From Gaeumannomyces sp. JS-464 (lineage: Eukaryota; Ascomycota; Sordariomycetes; Magnaporthales; Magnaporthaceae), in assembly GCA_002197995.1 (NCBI GenBank), contig NGZR01000003.1, positions 6,944,001-7,008,000 on the forward strand: DNA of 64,000 bases. Direction: 5' to 3'. The translations under genes and the position numbers were made by a program. Below, piece after piece: positions 45,784 through 57,156 of the stretch. The notes under the pieces are model-generated. The model was not told the DNA's origin. It did not search any database and saw only the letters and a program-made list of their open reading frames with translations. The first letter of the stretch is position 1, and each line of letters starts with the position of its first letter.

Positions 45784-48157
45784 ATGCTGCAGCGCCGTGC
45801 TTGGCAGTGCAATGCACACTTCCTCCCCCAGGGAAAGCTCAGCCACGAAGGCTCTCGCCTGAGCCATCACACCCAAACACACCCGTTGTTGACACGGTCG
45901 CGATATCAACAAGGAAATGCGCCTGGCGCGCCATTTCGTCAGCGGCGACAAGCACACACCTCACCAGCCACAGCACGCGCCTCCGCGGCCACGCTTTCCG
46001 GCCGCGACGACTCATTTCACCCACCTCACGGCCTGTTGGTGGTTCCTCAGCACCGGTACGCGCATGCGTCGTCGCCTCGCCTAAGCACCACAGGTGACGA
46101 GCAGCGCAGAGTCGCAGGCTGTGGGGCGCCCGCGTCGTCTGATAGGTTCTTCTTGTGGGGAAGTGTGCCGAATCCCGAGAGCCAGGGGCCGTCTGCATCT
46201 GCCTACCACCAACCCCTGACCTCGGGCTTGGGCCGGCAGGATTCGGCTCCGGTCCGTCTGACCTCGCCGGTTGGAAGCCCGTGCTTGTCTCGGCCTGCAC
46301 CTCCGACCTTGTATCCCCTTCCGTCCCCCCGCTCAGGCTCCAGAAGACACTTCTCTTCCAGCCAACCGAGGCAAGACAACGACTCAGATGGAGACGGCCG
46401 TGGCGATAGCCAGCCATCCCTTGGCTGGCGCATGCTGGAGTCCGCGGCCACTTCGTTTGCTTCCATATTCGTGCTAGCCGTCGGGTTCGGTGCCGCCGGC
46501 TATGGCTACCACAAGTTCTACAAACACCTGGTGCTTCAGAAGATGCAAGGCGCCTTCGAGCCTGGCGATCCTGTGCTGGACCTCGCGGCGATGAGCAAGG
46601 GCATGGCGGCATCGCCGCCGGCGCGGACCAAGGGTGACCACATGGAAGAAGCTCCCCACTGGGTGCAGCGTTCCGAGCAGAGAAAGGTCAACGACATTGT
46701 GGCTGGAGAAGAGGTTGGGCACTACTACCTTTTCCTGGGCGAGAAGGGCACGGGCAAGAGCAGCATGCTGCTGGACGCCATGCGCAAGATCGACGGCGAC
46801 GGCGTCGCAATGTTCGAAGCCCACGCCGACCTCGAGATTTTCCGCATCCGCCTCGGCAAGGCGCTCGACTATGAGTTCCACGAGGACTATATCGGCAGTT
46901 ATTTTAGCGAACGTGGACCCCGCGACACTACGGCTCTACTCGACATAGAGCGCGCCCTAAACAAGCTCGAAAAGGTGGCCATGCTCCACCGTAACAAACG
47001 GCCCTGGCCGTCGTCTCGTCGTCATCATCAACCAGATGCACCTGGTGCGCGATGACGATGACGGCAAGGACCTCCTGGAGCTGCTTCAGCAGCGAGCCGA
47101 GCAGTGGGCTGCTGCTAGGCTTGTCACTATGGTCTTCAACAGCGACGACTATTGGGTATATGAGCGTTTCAAGCAGCTCGCCACGCGCATGGAGGTGATC
47201 AGCATCCAGGACCTGCCCAAGACCGAGGCCACCGCAGCGCTCAAGAAGTACCGCCTCCGCCACTTCCAGCAGCACCTGTCCGACGATCTGGCCGAGAAGA
47301 TATATGACAAGGTCGGCGGCCGTCTGTCCTTCCTGAACCGTGTCGCCAAGGTCAAGGACAGTGACAGGATGCTCAAGAAATGCGATGACATCATTGAGAT
47401 GGAGAAGACTTGGTTTCTCAACCAGTGCTGGATCCTCGGCATGGAGATGGACGACGACGTGATGGATCAACAGAAGTGGGCCGTCAGTAACCGGAATCAT
47501 ACCCTCTCTCTCTATATGATGTCGATGTGTTATGCTGACAAGACATTTGACCCCAACCGCCGTGCGATGTAGGCCGCAGCAATGGTTCTTGCCCTAGCCG
47601 TAAGCCCTCGAGCCTTTCTCTACCAAGTGATACCCACCCCAGTTCCTCTCCTGCTAACACCGCTTTTGCCACCGCAGCTCGTCGATAAGGAGGCTGAAAT
47701 GGACAAGACGTACGATCCGGTCAAAGGCCACGTCTTGCCGTCGTTTGCCCTACACCAGGCGCAACAGATCATGACGCGCGCCGACTTCGTGCGCGCCCTG
47801 GACCGCCTCAACCTCTTCACCATCACTAGCAGGGCCCAGGTGCGCGCCTCGTCGGTGCCCATGCAGATGGCCTTCCGCGAGATCTGCTCCGAGCCAGGCT
47901 TCCGCCAGCACCTGGACGACACCCTGCTGCGCATCGCCGACATCGAGAGCCTCGGCCGCACGCGCGAGCTCGTCGCCAAGGACCTCGTGATCGGCGGCCA
48001 CTACGAGATCGAGATGCAGCACCCCGGCGCTGCTACTGCTTTTGGCGGTGGTGGCGGCGACCGCCCTTCCAAAGCAGTGGTCAGGCTGAGACAGCTGCCG
48101 GATACGCGCCCGGCTGCGTCGACCGGACCCGATGACCAACCGGAGGAATCTCCGTAG
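45784..48157 (+). CDS. Mitochondrial membrane-anchored P-loop (AAA-like) ATPase, three exons, one frame break
   Basis: The start at 45784 gives a basic, Ser/Arg-rich mitochondrial-type presequence, a transmembrane segment at about 222-243 (SFASIFVLAVGFGAAGYGY), and a Walker A motif GEKGTGKS at about 319-326. Walker B (VVIINQMHL) follows after a frame break near 47,002-47,008, where one surplus base or two missing bases fit. Exons are 45784-47482, 47573-47599 and 47678-48157. The first intron (47483-47572) has a GCTGAC branch and the second (47600-47677) a GCTAAC branch. A 27-nt middle exon (AAAMVLALA) is required to keep the frame. The C-terminal part (TRADFVRALDRLNLFTI ... GGHYEIEMQ) looks like a winged-helix-type end. 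About 734 aa. Likely an inner-membrane or matrix ATPase; exact role unknown. Confidence 0.8.
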
Positions 48158-51100
48158 CCTTTGACCCCTGTTCCCTCCTCCCTTGCGTCGGATGTTTTCC
48201 TTTGCGTCCCACCCACAGCCGTGCCGCTTGCTTCTTCCCCGTTTCTTTTTTGTTTCTATGTAATTCCCTAGAATACTTTTCGCATCTTTCCTTTGTTCGG
48301 AACGCATTGTAACATCACCGTCCATCCCCCGTCTGATCTTTTGGGGTGGCTGCTGTCATTGTGTGACAGGCCCCTTTGTTATTTCCTTTTGCACAGTCCT
48401 GTAACAATAGACTCAGTTCGCGGCGAGCACGAAAATAGCCACTGGGCTTGACACTGACGTGCGTAGCGGCAAGCCTCTTCGCTTCCCCTTGTTGGTCTCT
48501 TTTTCCCTTGTCGGCGCCTCGATCTTGTGTTCCCTGGAATTCTTCTAGGATCGGCGTCTGCTGTTCTTTGCCGGCCCACCCCATGTCTTTTTTCCTCCTT
48601 GATCGTTCTTTTCCAGGCCCCCTCGAGCAGTCGATTCCGGTCCAGGCTCCGTACGCCGGCTCCCTTACCGGGGTTCTACCCTTACTAGCGCGCCAGGGAT
48701 CGTCCTCGCGGTGGCGTCGCCGCTATTCCGCTCTCCTCCTCGGCGAAGCCGCCTCGGGCCTAGCATTCGGGCCTTTGCCACCCCATTCCCTTCCCCCCCG
48801 TAATCTCCCAGACAATTTCCATCGCTTCTATGGCGATTGCCCTTCATCCCGCTCGCCTCTACACTTGGCCGCGCCCAGCTTAGCCTAGCCCGAAGGCTTC
48901 GTACGAAAGGCCAGGCGGAAGCTCCATCCGGCGCCACGCCGGTGCGTTGCTCCTTTCCCTGGCCCCGTGTCCCCCTGGTCTGGACGTGGTCCGCATGTGG
49001 TCTACCATGCCCTCCCTGAGCCGGTCGGATTCTTTGGAACTATTCCGCACCAGCACTGGGCCACCCGCGCTATCCCTATTCCCCCTCCCGGGCCCGCCAA
49101 GATCCGAAAAAAAAAGCCCCGAGAGGTCGTTGGAGCCTTGGAGGTCCGCCTCGCTCCACCCCATTCTACTCCTGCCTAGAAAACATGGCGGGATATCGAC
49201 GATGAAGGGCTGTCACCCTTCATCGTCGTGCATTGTTCGCCGACTTTTGCCTTGTGATTGCTTCTTGTTATTCCTCACCAAAAAACACAAGCACACAAGG
49301 CGATCCGGATCCCTCAGTGATCAACACGATCCTCTTTCGGGTATGCTTACTGTTTTTGCCCTTGTGCTGATCGTTCGTTTATCTCTGGCTACAAGGGGTC
49401 CTACTAACACGGTTAGTTCGACATTTCCCGGGCCTCTTTATCTTTGCCGGTCCCAGGAGTAAAGGATTAGCGCGAGGGGGTACGGGGAGATTGGGAAACC
49501 CATCCGGAACATCTCGGCCCCCAACGCTTCGTGTGTTACGTTACCACTGCGGAATGCAGCAGAGAATCTGCGGCATCATCACCAACGGACCCAGCCCTCT
49601 GGGCAGAACATCCCCCAATGTTTTGCCACACTATCACAGGCTGACGCAGCTATTCCTGCAGCTTCAGTTCCGAGACGGAGGGTTGGTTCATTGGGATCCC
49701 ATCACCTCCTCGTACTTTCCCTTTCACCCCACCCCCCACTGCCCAGAAACTGGACCACCCGAGGGAACCAACGAGGAGGCTGAATGCAAGGTCCTGGGCC
49801 TGGGGCCAGCAGTCATCTGAGGCCAGCAAGCGCGAACCTTATGCTCGAGCTAGCATCCGTTGGGGCTAGCAGGCGCCGGGCGCGCGACGCGACCACGTCC
49901 TTTGCTTCTCGCCCGGCTTTGCCCTGCGGGTGGGAATGATGGAAGGAAGAACCTGGTTGCTCGGTTTGGCTAGTTGTGCTGGCTGGTGACTGCCTAGGCC
50001 CAGCGCGACGAACCAAAGGGGGCGCTGGTTTTATCATTGTCACCACACCACACCACCACATCCCAAGCATGCATTAGGGTGCCCGCCCGCCAGGCCTCGT
50101 TTGGTCCATTCTTGTCAGCAGAGAGGCAAGGCGGGCGGGACGGGAGCCTGTGCGTCTGCATAAGGATTGTGGATGGACGGATGGATGGGATGGGATGTCC
50201 CAATCCTCCCCTAATGACGGTTAAAGCTCAACAAAACGAAAAGCAGTGAGGAGCAGGTTTCTGTATGTCATGATATGCAGGTCTGCCGCACGACTGCAGA
50301 GAGCTGATGCCCCAGATGACTGGATGGCTGGATGGCTCGGTTGGGGAAGAGGCGTGGAGAGGATGTTGGCGTTTTGGGATAGGTGGTTCTGGTTATCAAT
50401 CCATCCATCTGGCGTTCTTCGCTGTTTCTTCCCTTCTGGGAGGTAGGCAGAAAGGCTACCTCCCGCCGCTAACGGACGAGGTTTGACGCCGTTCTTTGTG
50501 ATAGTCACGACCAACGTCGCCGCGAGAAATAAAATAAAAAAAATTCCGGGCTGAGCTTGAACAGCAGACGAGTGCCAGATCCACTCGATTCAACCAAGAT
50601 CTCTCTCTCCTGCTAGCGGCGCCTACCAAAGGTGGCACCTTGGCCCATGATGAGGTGCTCTCGTCATTTCCGAGTCTTGTGTGATTGCTGTTCATTCTGG
50701 TTGCAAGCGCGAAAAATTAAAAGCAAAGCCAGATGCGTGATGCAAGATCTAGGTAGATAGTCCAGTCCACGTGCAGCCAGATTACGGCGGTCTCAGGTCC
50801 CAATGAAATCAGTTAGCGTGCAGTAGGGGGGTGGGCCTCCTTAGCTTCGCGAAGCCTCGCTCGCTGCTCGAAGTGGCAAGAGCACGCGATGCCCATTCGC
50901 CCGTCGGCCTTCTCGGCGCCTCGCGTTTTCGGGAGATTATTTGGTCCGGCACGCGTGCAATCTGACCAAGGAAGATGAGGTGAGTTCAGAAGACGGGCTT
51001 TCAGTGGCCAATATCGAAACCTGCGTCTCGAAGAGATCAACGGTTTACGTATGTGGAAAGTGCCCGTCCGCAGGGCGCCAGCACTCGTCATCTGCAACGT

Positions 51101-54100
51101 GGACGGTCAATCACAGGCGGTGTGTGCAAGCACTAGAGCCGCTAGCATGCTGGACTGCTGTCACAAACAAACAAAAAAAAAATAAGGGGCGGATCGGATG
51201 ACAGAACAGCAAGAGCCCAGGCTAGAGATTGCGACATACAGCCGAGGTGGGAATACGCAACCCACCTTTGGAAACGGCAGTGATCGGTCGAAAAGAAGTA
51301 AGAGTAACAAGACTGGCGGTGGGCTCCTCGCTGTGGAGAAGCTCTGCACCGGACAAGCTCTGAGCAAAGCATGCATCGCTTCGTATTCCCACAGGCGGAC
51401 GTTCTGAGAACCACCACAAGCATACCACATCTCCAGCAGTGCGTAGTGAATGGCCTGCGGTTCAGCCGTCGGCCCGAGCGTCCGTTACCATGAAAAGTAA
51501 ACCCTCTTTTTCATCGAAGCAAGGTTCATGGGTCTTGCGGCAGCAGGCGGGCTGACAACCGGAGAGAGAAAAGGGTTAAGATTCGGTGCGCATGGAGCAC
51601 CAAGTACGAAACAAGTGCCGCCAGCCGTATTAGAAACGACAAACGCCGCCAATAGCAGCGACCCAGTGGGGCAGCTTTTGGCGTCAGACTTTGCGCCTTG
51701 GCCTCGTGCCAAACAGGCAAGGCGTGGATCAGGTTGTAAATGCGAAAACGCGAGGGGTTCTGCCCATCACAAGGTTCTGCCCATCACAACAACAGGCGTC
51801 CAGCCGACCTCAGAGGATTACACCGGGAGCTTCCTTCCCCGGGTCTGGCTGGCATTCCAGGAAAAAAATATGTCCAAGGTTCCTCGTTCCCTCAGGGGTG
51901 GCTTACCGGTTTAGGCAAGCCGCGATGGGCAAATGCAGGCTGCCCGACCTGATATTTTCTTCGCCAGTTCCCAGGTACCTACTACTACCGATCTTAACGC
52001 TTCCCAATGATGTGCATGGATGCAACACGGTCCAATCAGTCCCCTATCAGCAACCGCTTTGTAAAATCCGTCTGTGTCCCGTCCCTCGAGTCGTCATTGC
52101 GATCCCGACAAGGTTCGGGTTGCCCATATCGGACGGCATCCGATGGCACGGAAAAAGCACATCGCCATCCGCTGTGCAGCGACAGTCTGTGTGCTGGATG
52201 CAAACCCCCACGTCTTGGACGCACGCGCCTTGCAGCCCAGACCAGCTACCCGATGGAGGTAAGCACAAGGGATGAAGCTGCCGGGTCGACGCAGGGGACA
52301 GTGGGTTCCTCCATGCCCGAAATATGTCTATGCGCTCCTCTGAGTCAGTGTAGTCCCTTTGCGCCGCTTCAGGGTTTGCCATCGGCGTGCAAGTCTTGAC
52401 CAGCGCTGGAGGGGCCATCTTGCCCAACACTGCACCTACCTTTGGTGGTGGTGTAGACTAGAGGAGGGGCAGCCCCGCCTCCGAGCCAGCCAATGGTGAG
52501 CAGCAGCGAGTGGGGTCTGCGTCTCCATTTTCCATTTTCCATCCAACGCACCAGTTCGGTGCACGGGACGGGGCGGTGGATCACAATGGACAACGCTCGC
52601 CCACTACTGTCCCCCGCGTGCAGGACCCAACACCAAGGGCTCATATTAGAGACCAGCTATGTGCCTGGTTGCGTGGCTGCTCCATACTGTTTTTTCCCGG
52701 GGTAATAGGAGAAGAGCTGCTGAGCCGGATGTCCCCAGCTCGCTGTCGTTGGGGACCTCCCAACGGGTCGTTCCATCTTACGTCCATCGTCAAAGTGCGG
52801 GACATCGGCACGGGCCTCATAACCTCTGTGGGGACGAAACAAGGCAGGGGCAAGGGCCAGGGTGACGAGCTTTTTTCGCACCGTCTGAATGGAGGAATGC
52901 GAGCGAGCAAGCGACCAAGCGAGGACTCCTCCTTGGGCAAAATGACCATCCTCGGCACAATGCTACTGGGCGACCAGATGCGCTGTATTTCTTTCTTTCC
53001 TTGCTTCTTCTTTCTTTGCTTTTTCTCCCTCTGCTGTTTTGTCATTCTTGCGGTCTGCAAACAAGTTGTAAATCCAGCGGTGTGAAAAGCAGGCTCCCGT
53101 CAGGTGGGTGTAAGGACTCTCCTTCACATTGGCTCTCTTGTGAGAAATACAAACCCCGAACACTTGCCAAGCTATTACAAAGAAGAGCAGAAAATAAGCA
53201 CCCTGTCCTTTGGTTCCGGGGAAAGCGACGTTGCCTCCGGGGGTGTGGTGGGCATTCCCGTCCAACTCAGCCTCACTCCTGCCCGCCACCCCACCAGTTT
53301 TCTCGGTGAAACAAAAATACCCTTCTTGGAAGCCCTAGGGGGTCGGGCTGCTTTGATGCGCGCAGATTCCTACCACACCACCACCACAGGCCCACATCAC
53401 CGGCAAAGAGGCTTGCTTGTGGCTGCTCTCGGGAATTTCTTGGAGAAAGCGGGGTCTTGGACAGCCAAGACCGACCGTTTGTTTGTTCTACAACATCCTT
53501 CTCCGGCTCCAACGGGGTCCGGAAATCGGCGACCACACCACACCCGCGCAGAGGTCGTGGCCGTGATGTGCAGCAAACAGAAGGCCACCACTGATGAGTG
53601 GCAGACGGGGCGAGGCCTGCCTGGCACTAGCGTTGGGCTGGTCTCGAAGAGACTTGTGCATATCATTACATGTTCGTTGACGCATCGCACCTATCAAACA
53701 CCCCTGTGCCAAATACATGCGGCGTAGGCCAAGGCATGCAACCGCATTGTCGTCTTGGCCTGGGTCTAGCCACTTGCGTCGAATTGGAAGCAGAAGGAGT
53801 TGGGAATGTCTTTTTGATCTGGTGTAAGCCTCGCCCACCGAGCAGTACGGCCAGTGGTCGCGAGGGAAGGCGTTCGTTCATGTGCGTCTCTAGCACACTA
53901 ACTGCCTCAGTTGCCGACACACGAGAAACACGCGCAAATAAGGCCTCGGCTAGGACCACATGTGCCATCAAATACCGTGGAAAGCCGTAGGAAGACGGGT
54001 GATTACCTGCAAGGTATGGTCCAGAAACTCCCGGGGTGATGGAACCTCACTAGGGACTTCTTTCTGTTCAGATGCAGTGCGAGATCCCAACACAGGCACA

Positions 54101-57100
54101 CCACACCCGCACTGGTGTGGGGAAATTTGAAGGGTGGTGGGAGCGAGGCGATGGAACCTCACGTAGCAGTTGCTAGCGTTGTTGGTAGCGTCCTGCCACG
54201 GCTTGCAGAGCACGATCGGCAAGTCCCAAAGAAGATCGACGCTGGCCTCGGTCTCAAGGACCCCTCGGCGATTCGATGGCGACAGGCCACCCGACAGGGA
54301 CTTGTCTGTGAACTGTGACCACGAGGCAGAAAACGAAAATGAGCACATGGGGAGGGGAAGCAAAAAGCAGAACATGGAAGGAGAAGAAGGAAAAAGGGAG
54401 GAATTCAGTGGATCTCTGCAGAGGGTACCTAGAAGACGAGTGGGTCCAAGTATCGGTTCGCAGGAGAAACAAAGAGCAAACACGATCAAAATAAACAACC
54501 GTCTCTGGATACACCTCCCAAGTACAGAACTGCGAGCCGTCTCCACCTGGCCACCATGTGACAGTTCGTTTCACCACAGGGACCAGCGTTTTGTTATCGC
54601 CGAGCCGAGTTAGACAGCTAGGCCTGCCACGGCTGCTGACGGGAAGGATTGCACAATGACCACACGTCCGGCATCGGGAACAACAGGTTGGCGGATATGG
54701 GCGCATCCTGAGTCTCCAGAGGACAGGCGGACAGGCAGTCAGCGGACCGGGTTGGGCTGGCAGGTGGCTAGCACAGTTGGACCGCAGTCGAGGGCGCGTT
54801 GCGTTGCGTCTGTGCTTGCAGCAACAGCAGTGGCAGCGTCGCGCCGTGGTTCGTACTCGGACGGTCGCCCGTCGACAAGGACGCTGCCAGCCAGCCAGCC
54901 GGCCAGCTGAAGGGACAGCTCCGAGAGAAGAGGGCAGGGCTCAATCCTTGGAGTGCGACGGTGTTGATTGCGCGAAAAGTGCCTTGCGGCAGGCTCCTAG
55001 CTCTCGTTCTTTTTCTGGCTTCGACTCGGGTCCCGGGCCCTTGGCACCCGAATGACCCAGCCCTGGCTCCAGAGGCGGCACGACTGGACATGCCATGGAG
55101 CCATGTTAGCCCCTTTGATCGTCGGGGCGAGAATACCTTCTACAGACTTCTTCAGATCAGCCACATCTGGCAAGTGGGCAGAAGCAACAACAAAGAAGGT
55201 CGCCAGAAAAAGTCTATTCTCAGCTGCCCGCCCATGTCTGTCTGCCTCCCGACCTCCGAAGCAAAGGGGTCAACAGGGCGTAGCCAGGTTCGGCTCCGAT
55301 GGACGGGGGCCCCCAGTCGTCCGTGCGCTATCACACCAGCCCAGCTGCTGCCCCACCCCAGCTGCTGCCCCACCCCAGGCAATGGGATTGGCGACGGGCG
55401 GTGCGAACGCCCTGGTGGAGCCGGCCGACAAGGGCGCCATCAGCTAAGGACAGGGATCGCTCGACGGCATGTTCGAGGTGGGAAGGAGGGGCCCAGGGGA
55501 CGGACGTGATTGCAGGACCCGCAAGTGAATTCCCGCCCCACCAGAGCTCAATTTGCTCGCCCGTCCTGGAGTCCAACTCCCGTCCTCCCCTGAGCCCCGC
55601 CATCCTACCATCCAGTGCCAGCCAGCGCCCTCAAACACAATCCTGGGCAACCATCTTCGCCTGGCCCGGCCTTGATGTGCCTCTCTGTCTCCCCCGTTGG
55701 TCTCCATCCTAGCGCCTGCGTTCGATTGGAAGCCTGCCTGGTCCTCCAGGCCGATCAGCAACTGGAGAGCTGCAGAGAAGATCCAAGGAAAAGACTGAGC
55801 CTGGTTTTCCCCTCATGCATGTCTCGCCAGCAACGCCACCTTGCAGGCGCCGGGCTCGATGACGAGGAAGAGCTCTTCGCGATGAGCATGCTGCAGCTAC
55901 CTGTCATCTCGCGCTGATGCAGACACAGTACCCTAGGAAGCTGCTAGAGAGATGAAGCCATAGTGGGGTGTGACCGGCCGGGCAAAGACGCGTCGTCGCT
56001 CCTGCTCGTGTCGCCTGCCATGCCCTGCCTCGACGGTCTCTGCGTTGCAGGCAACCCATTCCCATCCCCGGTACACTGCTCTGCTTGACCCTGCGCTTCT
56101 CTGGTGTATGAGATGTGCGCGCCGGCGTTGGGTTATCGTGTCCCTCGTGCCGTCACGGCACAAGGGAGACCCAATCGAACCCACACTCGGGCTCGACCGA
56201 AGCACGACAGCTGCCTCGCGCGGAAAACAAGCCCTCTTGACGCCCTGGCTCGCTCCCTCGCCATGTCCCCTGCCCGGCCAGAAGGTCATCGAATCAACGT
56301 GGTGTTCCGGCCGGGGTCGCACCGTAGCGATGTGTCTCCCAAACAGGGCCACCAGGCTTGTCCGCCGCCGGCACCTTGCTTTTGTGTCTCCTGCGCTCTG
56401 CCTGCGCGTCCATGTTCCCACATGCGTTGCACCCACGCTCGCCTTGGGAAGTGGAGGACATGCCGGCCTCCCTCCACCCACGGCCGGGCCAGCCTCTGCC
56501 GATGTACATGCACTCCTACCCGAGTACATATCACCGCCGTCGCTGCCCCTCGTCCACGATTTACATACGTATAGCCCCTCCTCATCGCTTTCGATCCCCC
56601 CTTCTCGCCCTGCCCCTGTTTGCTCCCAAGCTCTTTTGCCCAAGAACCGCAAGCCAGTCCACTAACAAAGGAACCTCGAAATTCGACCCTCTATCGCCGC
56701 CCCAGTGGCCCCTTAGCCCAGTCCTTTAGCACATCGTCATCCCCTGCCCGCCAGCCGTCATTTTCCGTGGCTGCCACCACCACCACCACCACCACCACCA
56801 CCAACACCAACACCACCCGCTTCTCTTGTGTTATTCTTTTCTCACCCCTCCTCAACAAGTCCCTCCAACCCTTGCCCTTGTCCCTGTCGCTTCTTCGGCG
56901 CCGCGCTGTCGCTTGTCCCCCTTTCCCCCACCTCCCCATCCCACCCTTGCCTCCTGGCAAGTGTGCATGGGGCAAGCCCCTCGGACCGTGGCGCACATAG
57001 ACTGAGCCGAACTAGCCAACCAAACCAGACGTCCCCCTCCATCTGCGCACACTAGCTTGCGCCTCTCCTTGCTTTCCAAGAGGATACTTCTACCTCGCAC

Positions 57101-57156
57101 CGCCGCCTAGAAGACCCTCTGCGTCCCCTTGGTTATGGTCTCGCTATTGACGAGCT
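48158..57156. other. Nine-kilobase stretch without a supported gene
   Basis: Normal GC content, not RIP-like, yet no frame shows a domain, signal peptide or plausible exon chain; the longer ones (54799-55509, 55933-56652, 55970-56665) overlap open frames on the opposite strand. Visible structure: a perfect hairpin at 49197-49228, a GGATGG-type array at 50,175-50,197, two tandem 17-bp units at about 51,756-51,789 (ggttctgcccatcacaa), two tandem 19-bp units at about 55,338-55,375 (ccagctgctgccccacccc) and a CAC trinucleotide run at about 56,773-56,803. It ends in a C/T-rich leader before the transcription-factor start, so part is probably its long promoter and 5' UTR. Confidence 0.55.
49197..49228. 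repeat. Perfect inverted repeat (13-bp stem, 6-base loop)
   Basis: cgacgatgaaggg at 49197-49209 pairs exactly with 49216-49228 around the loop ctgtca. It lies about 1.05 kb beyond the ATPase stop in the gene-free stretch. Confidence 0.85.

Noticed and set aside
54799..56665. Several frames of 150-240 codons on both strands in the gene-free stretch
   Set aside because: They overlap each other head-on in GC-rich DNA, have low-complexity or Arg/Pro-rich composition and no motif; chance open frames.
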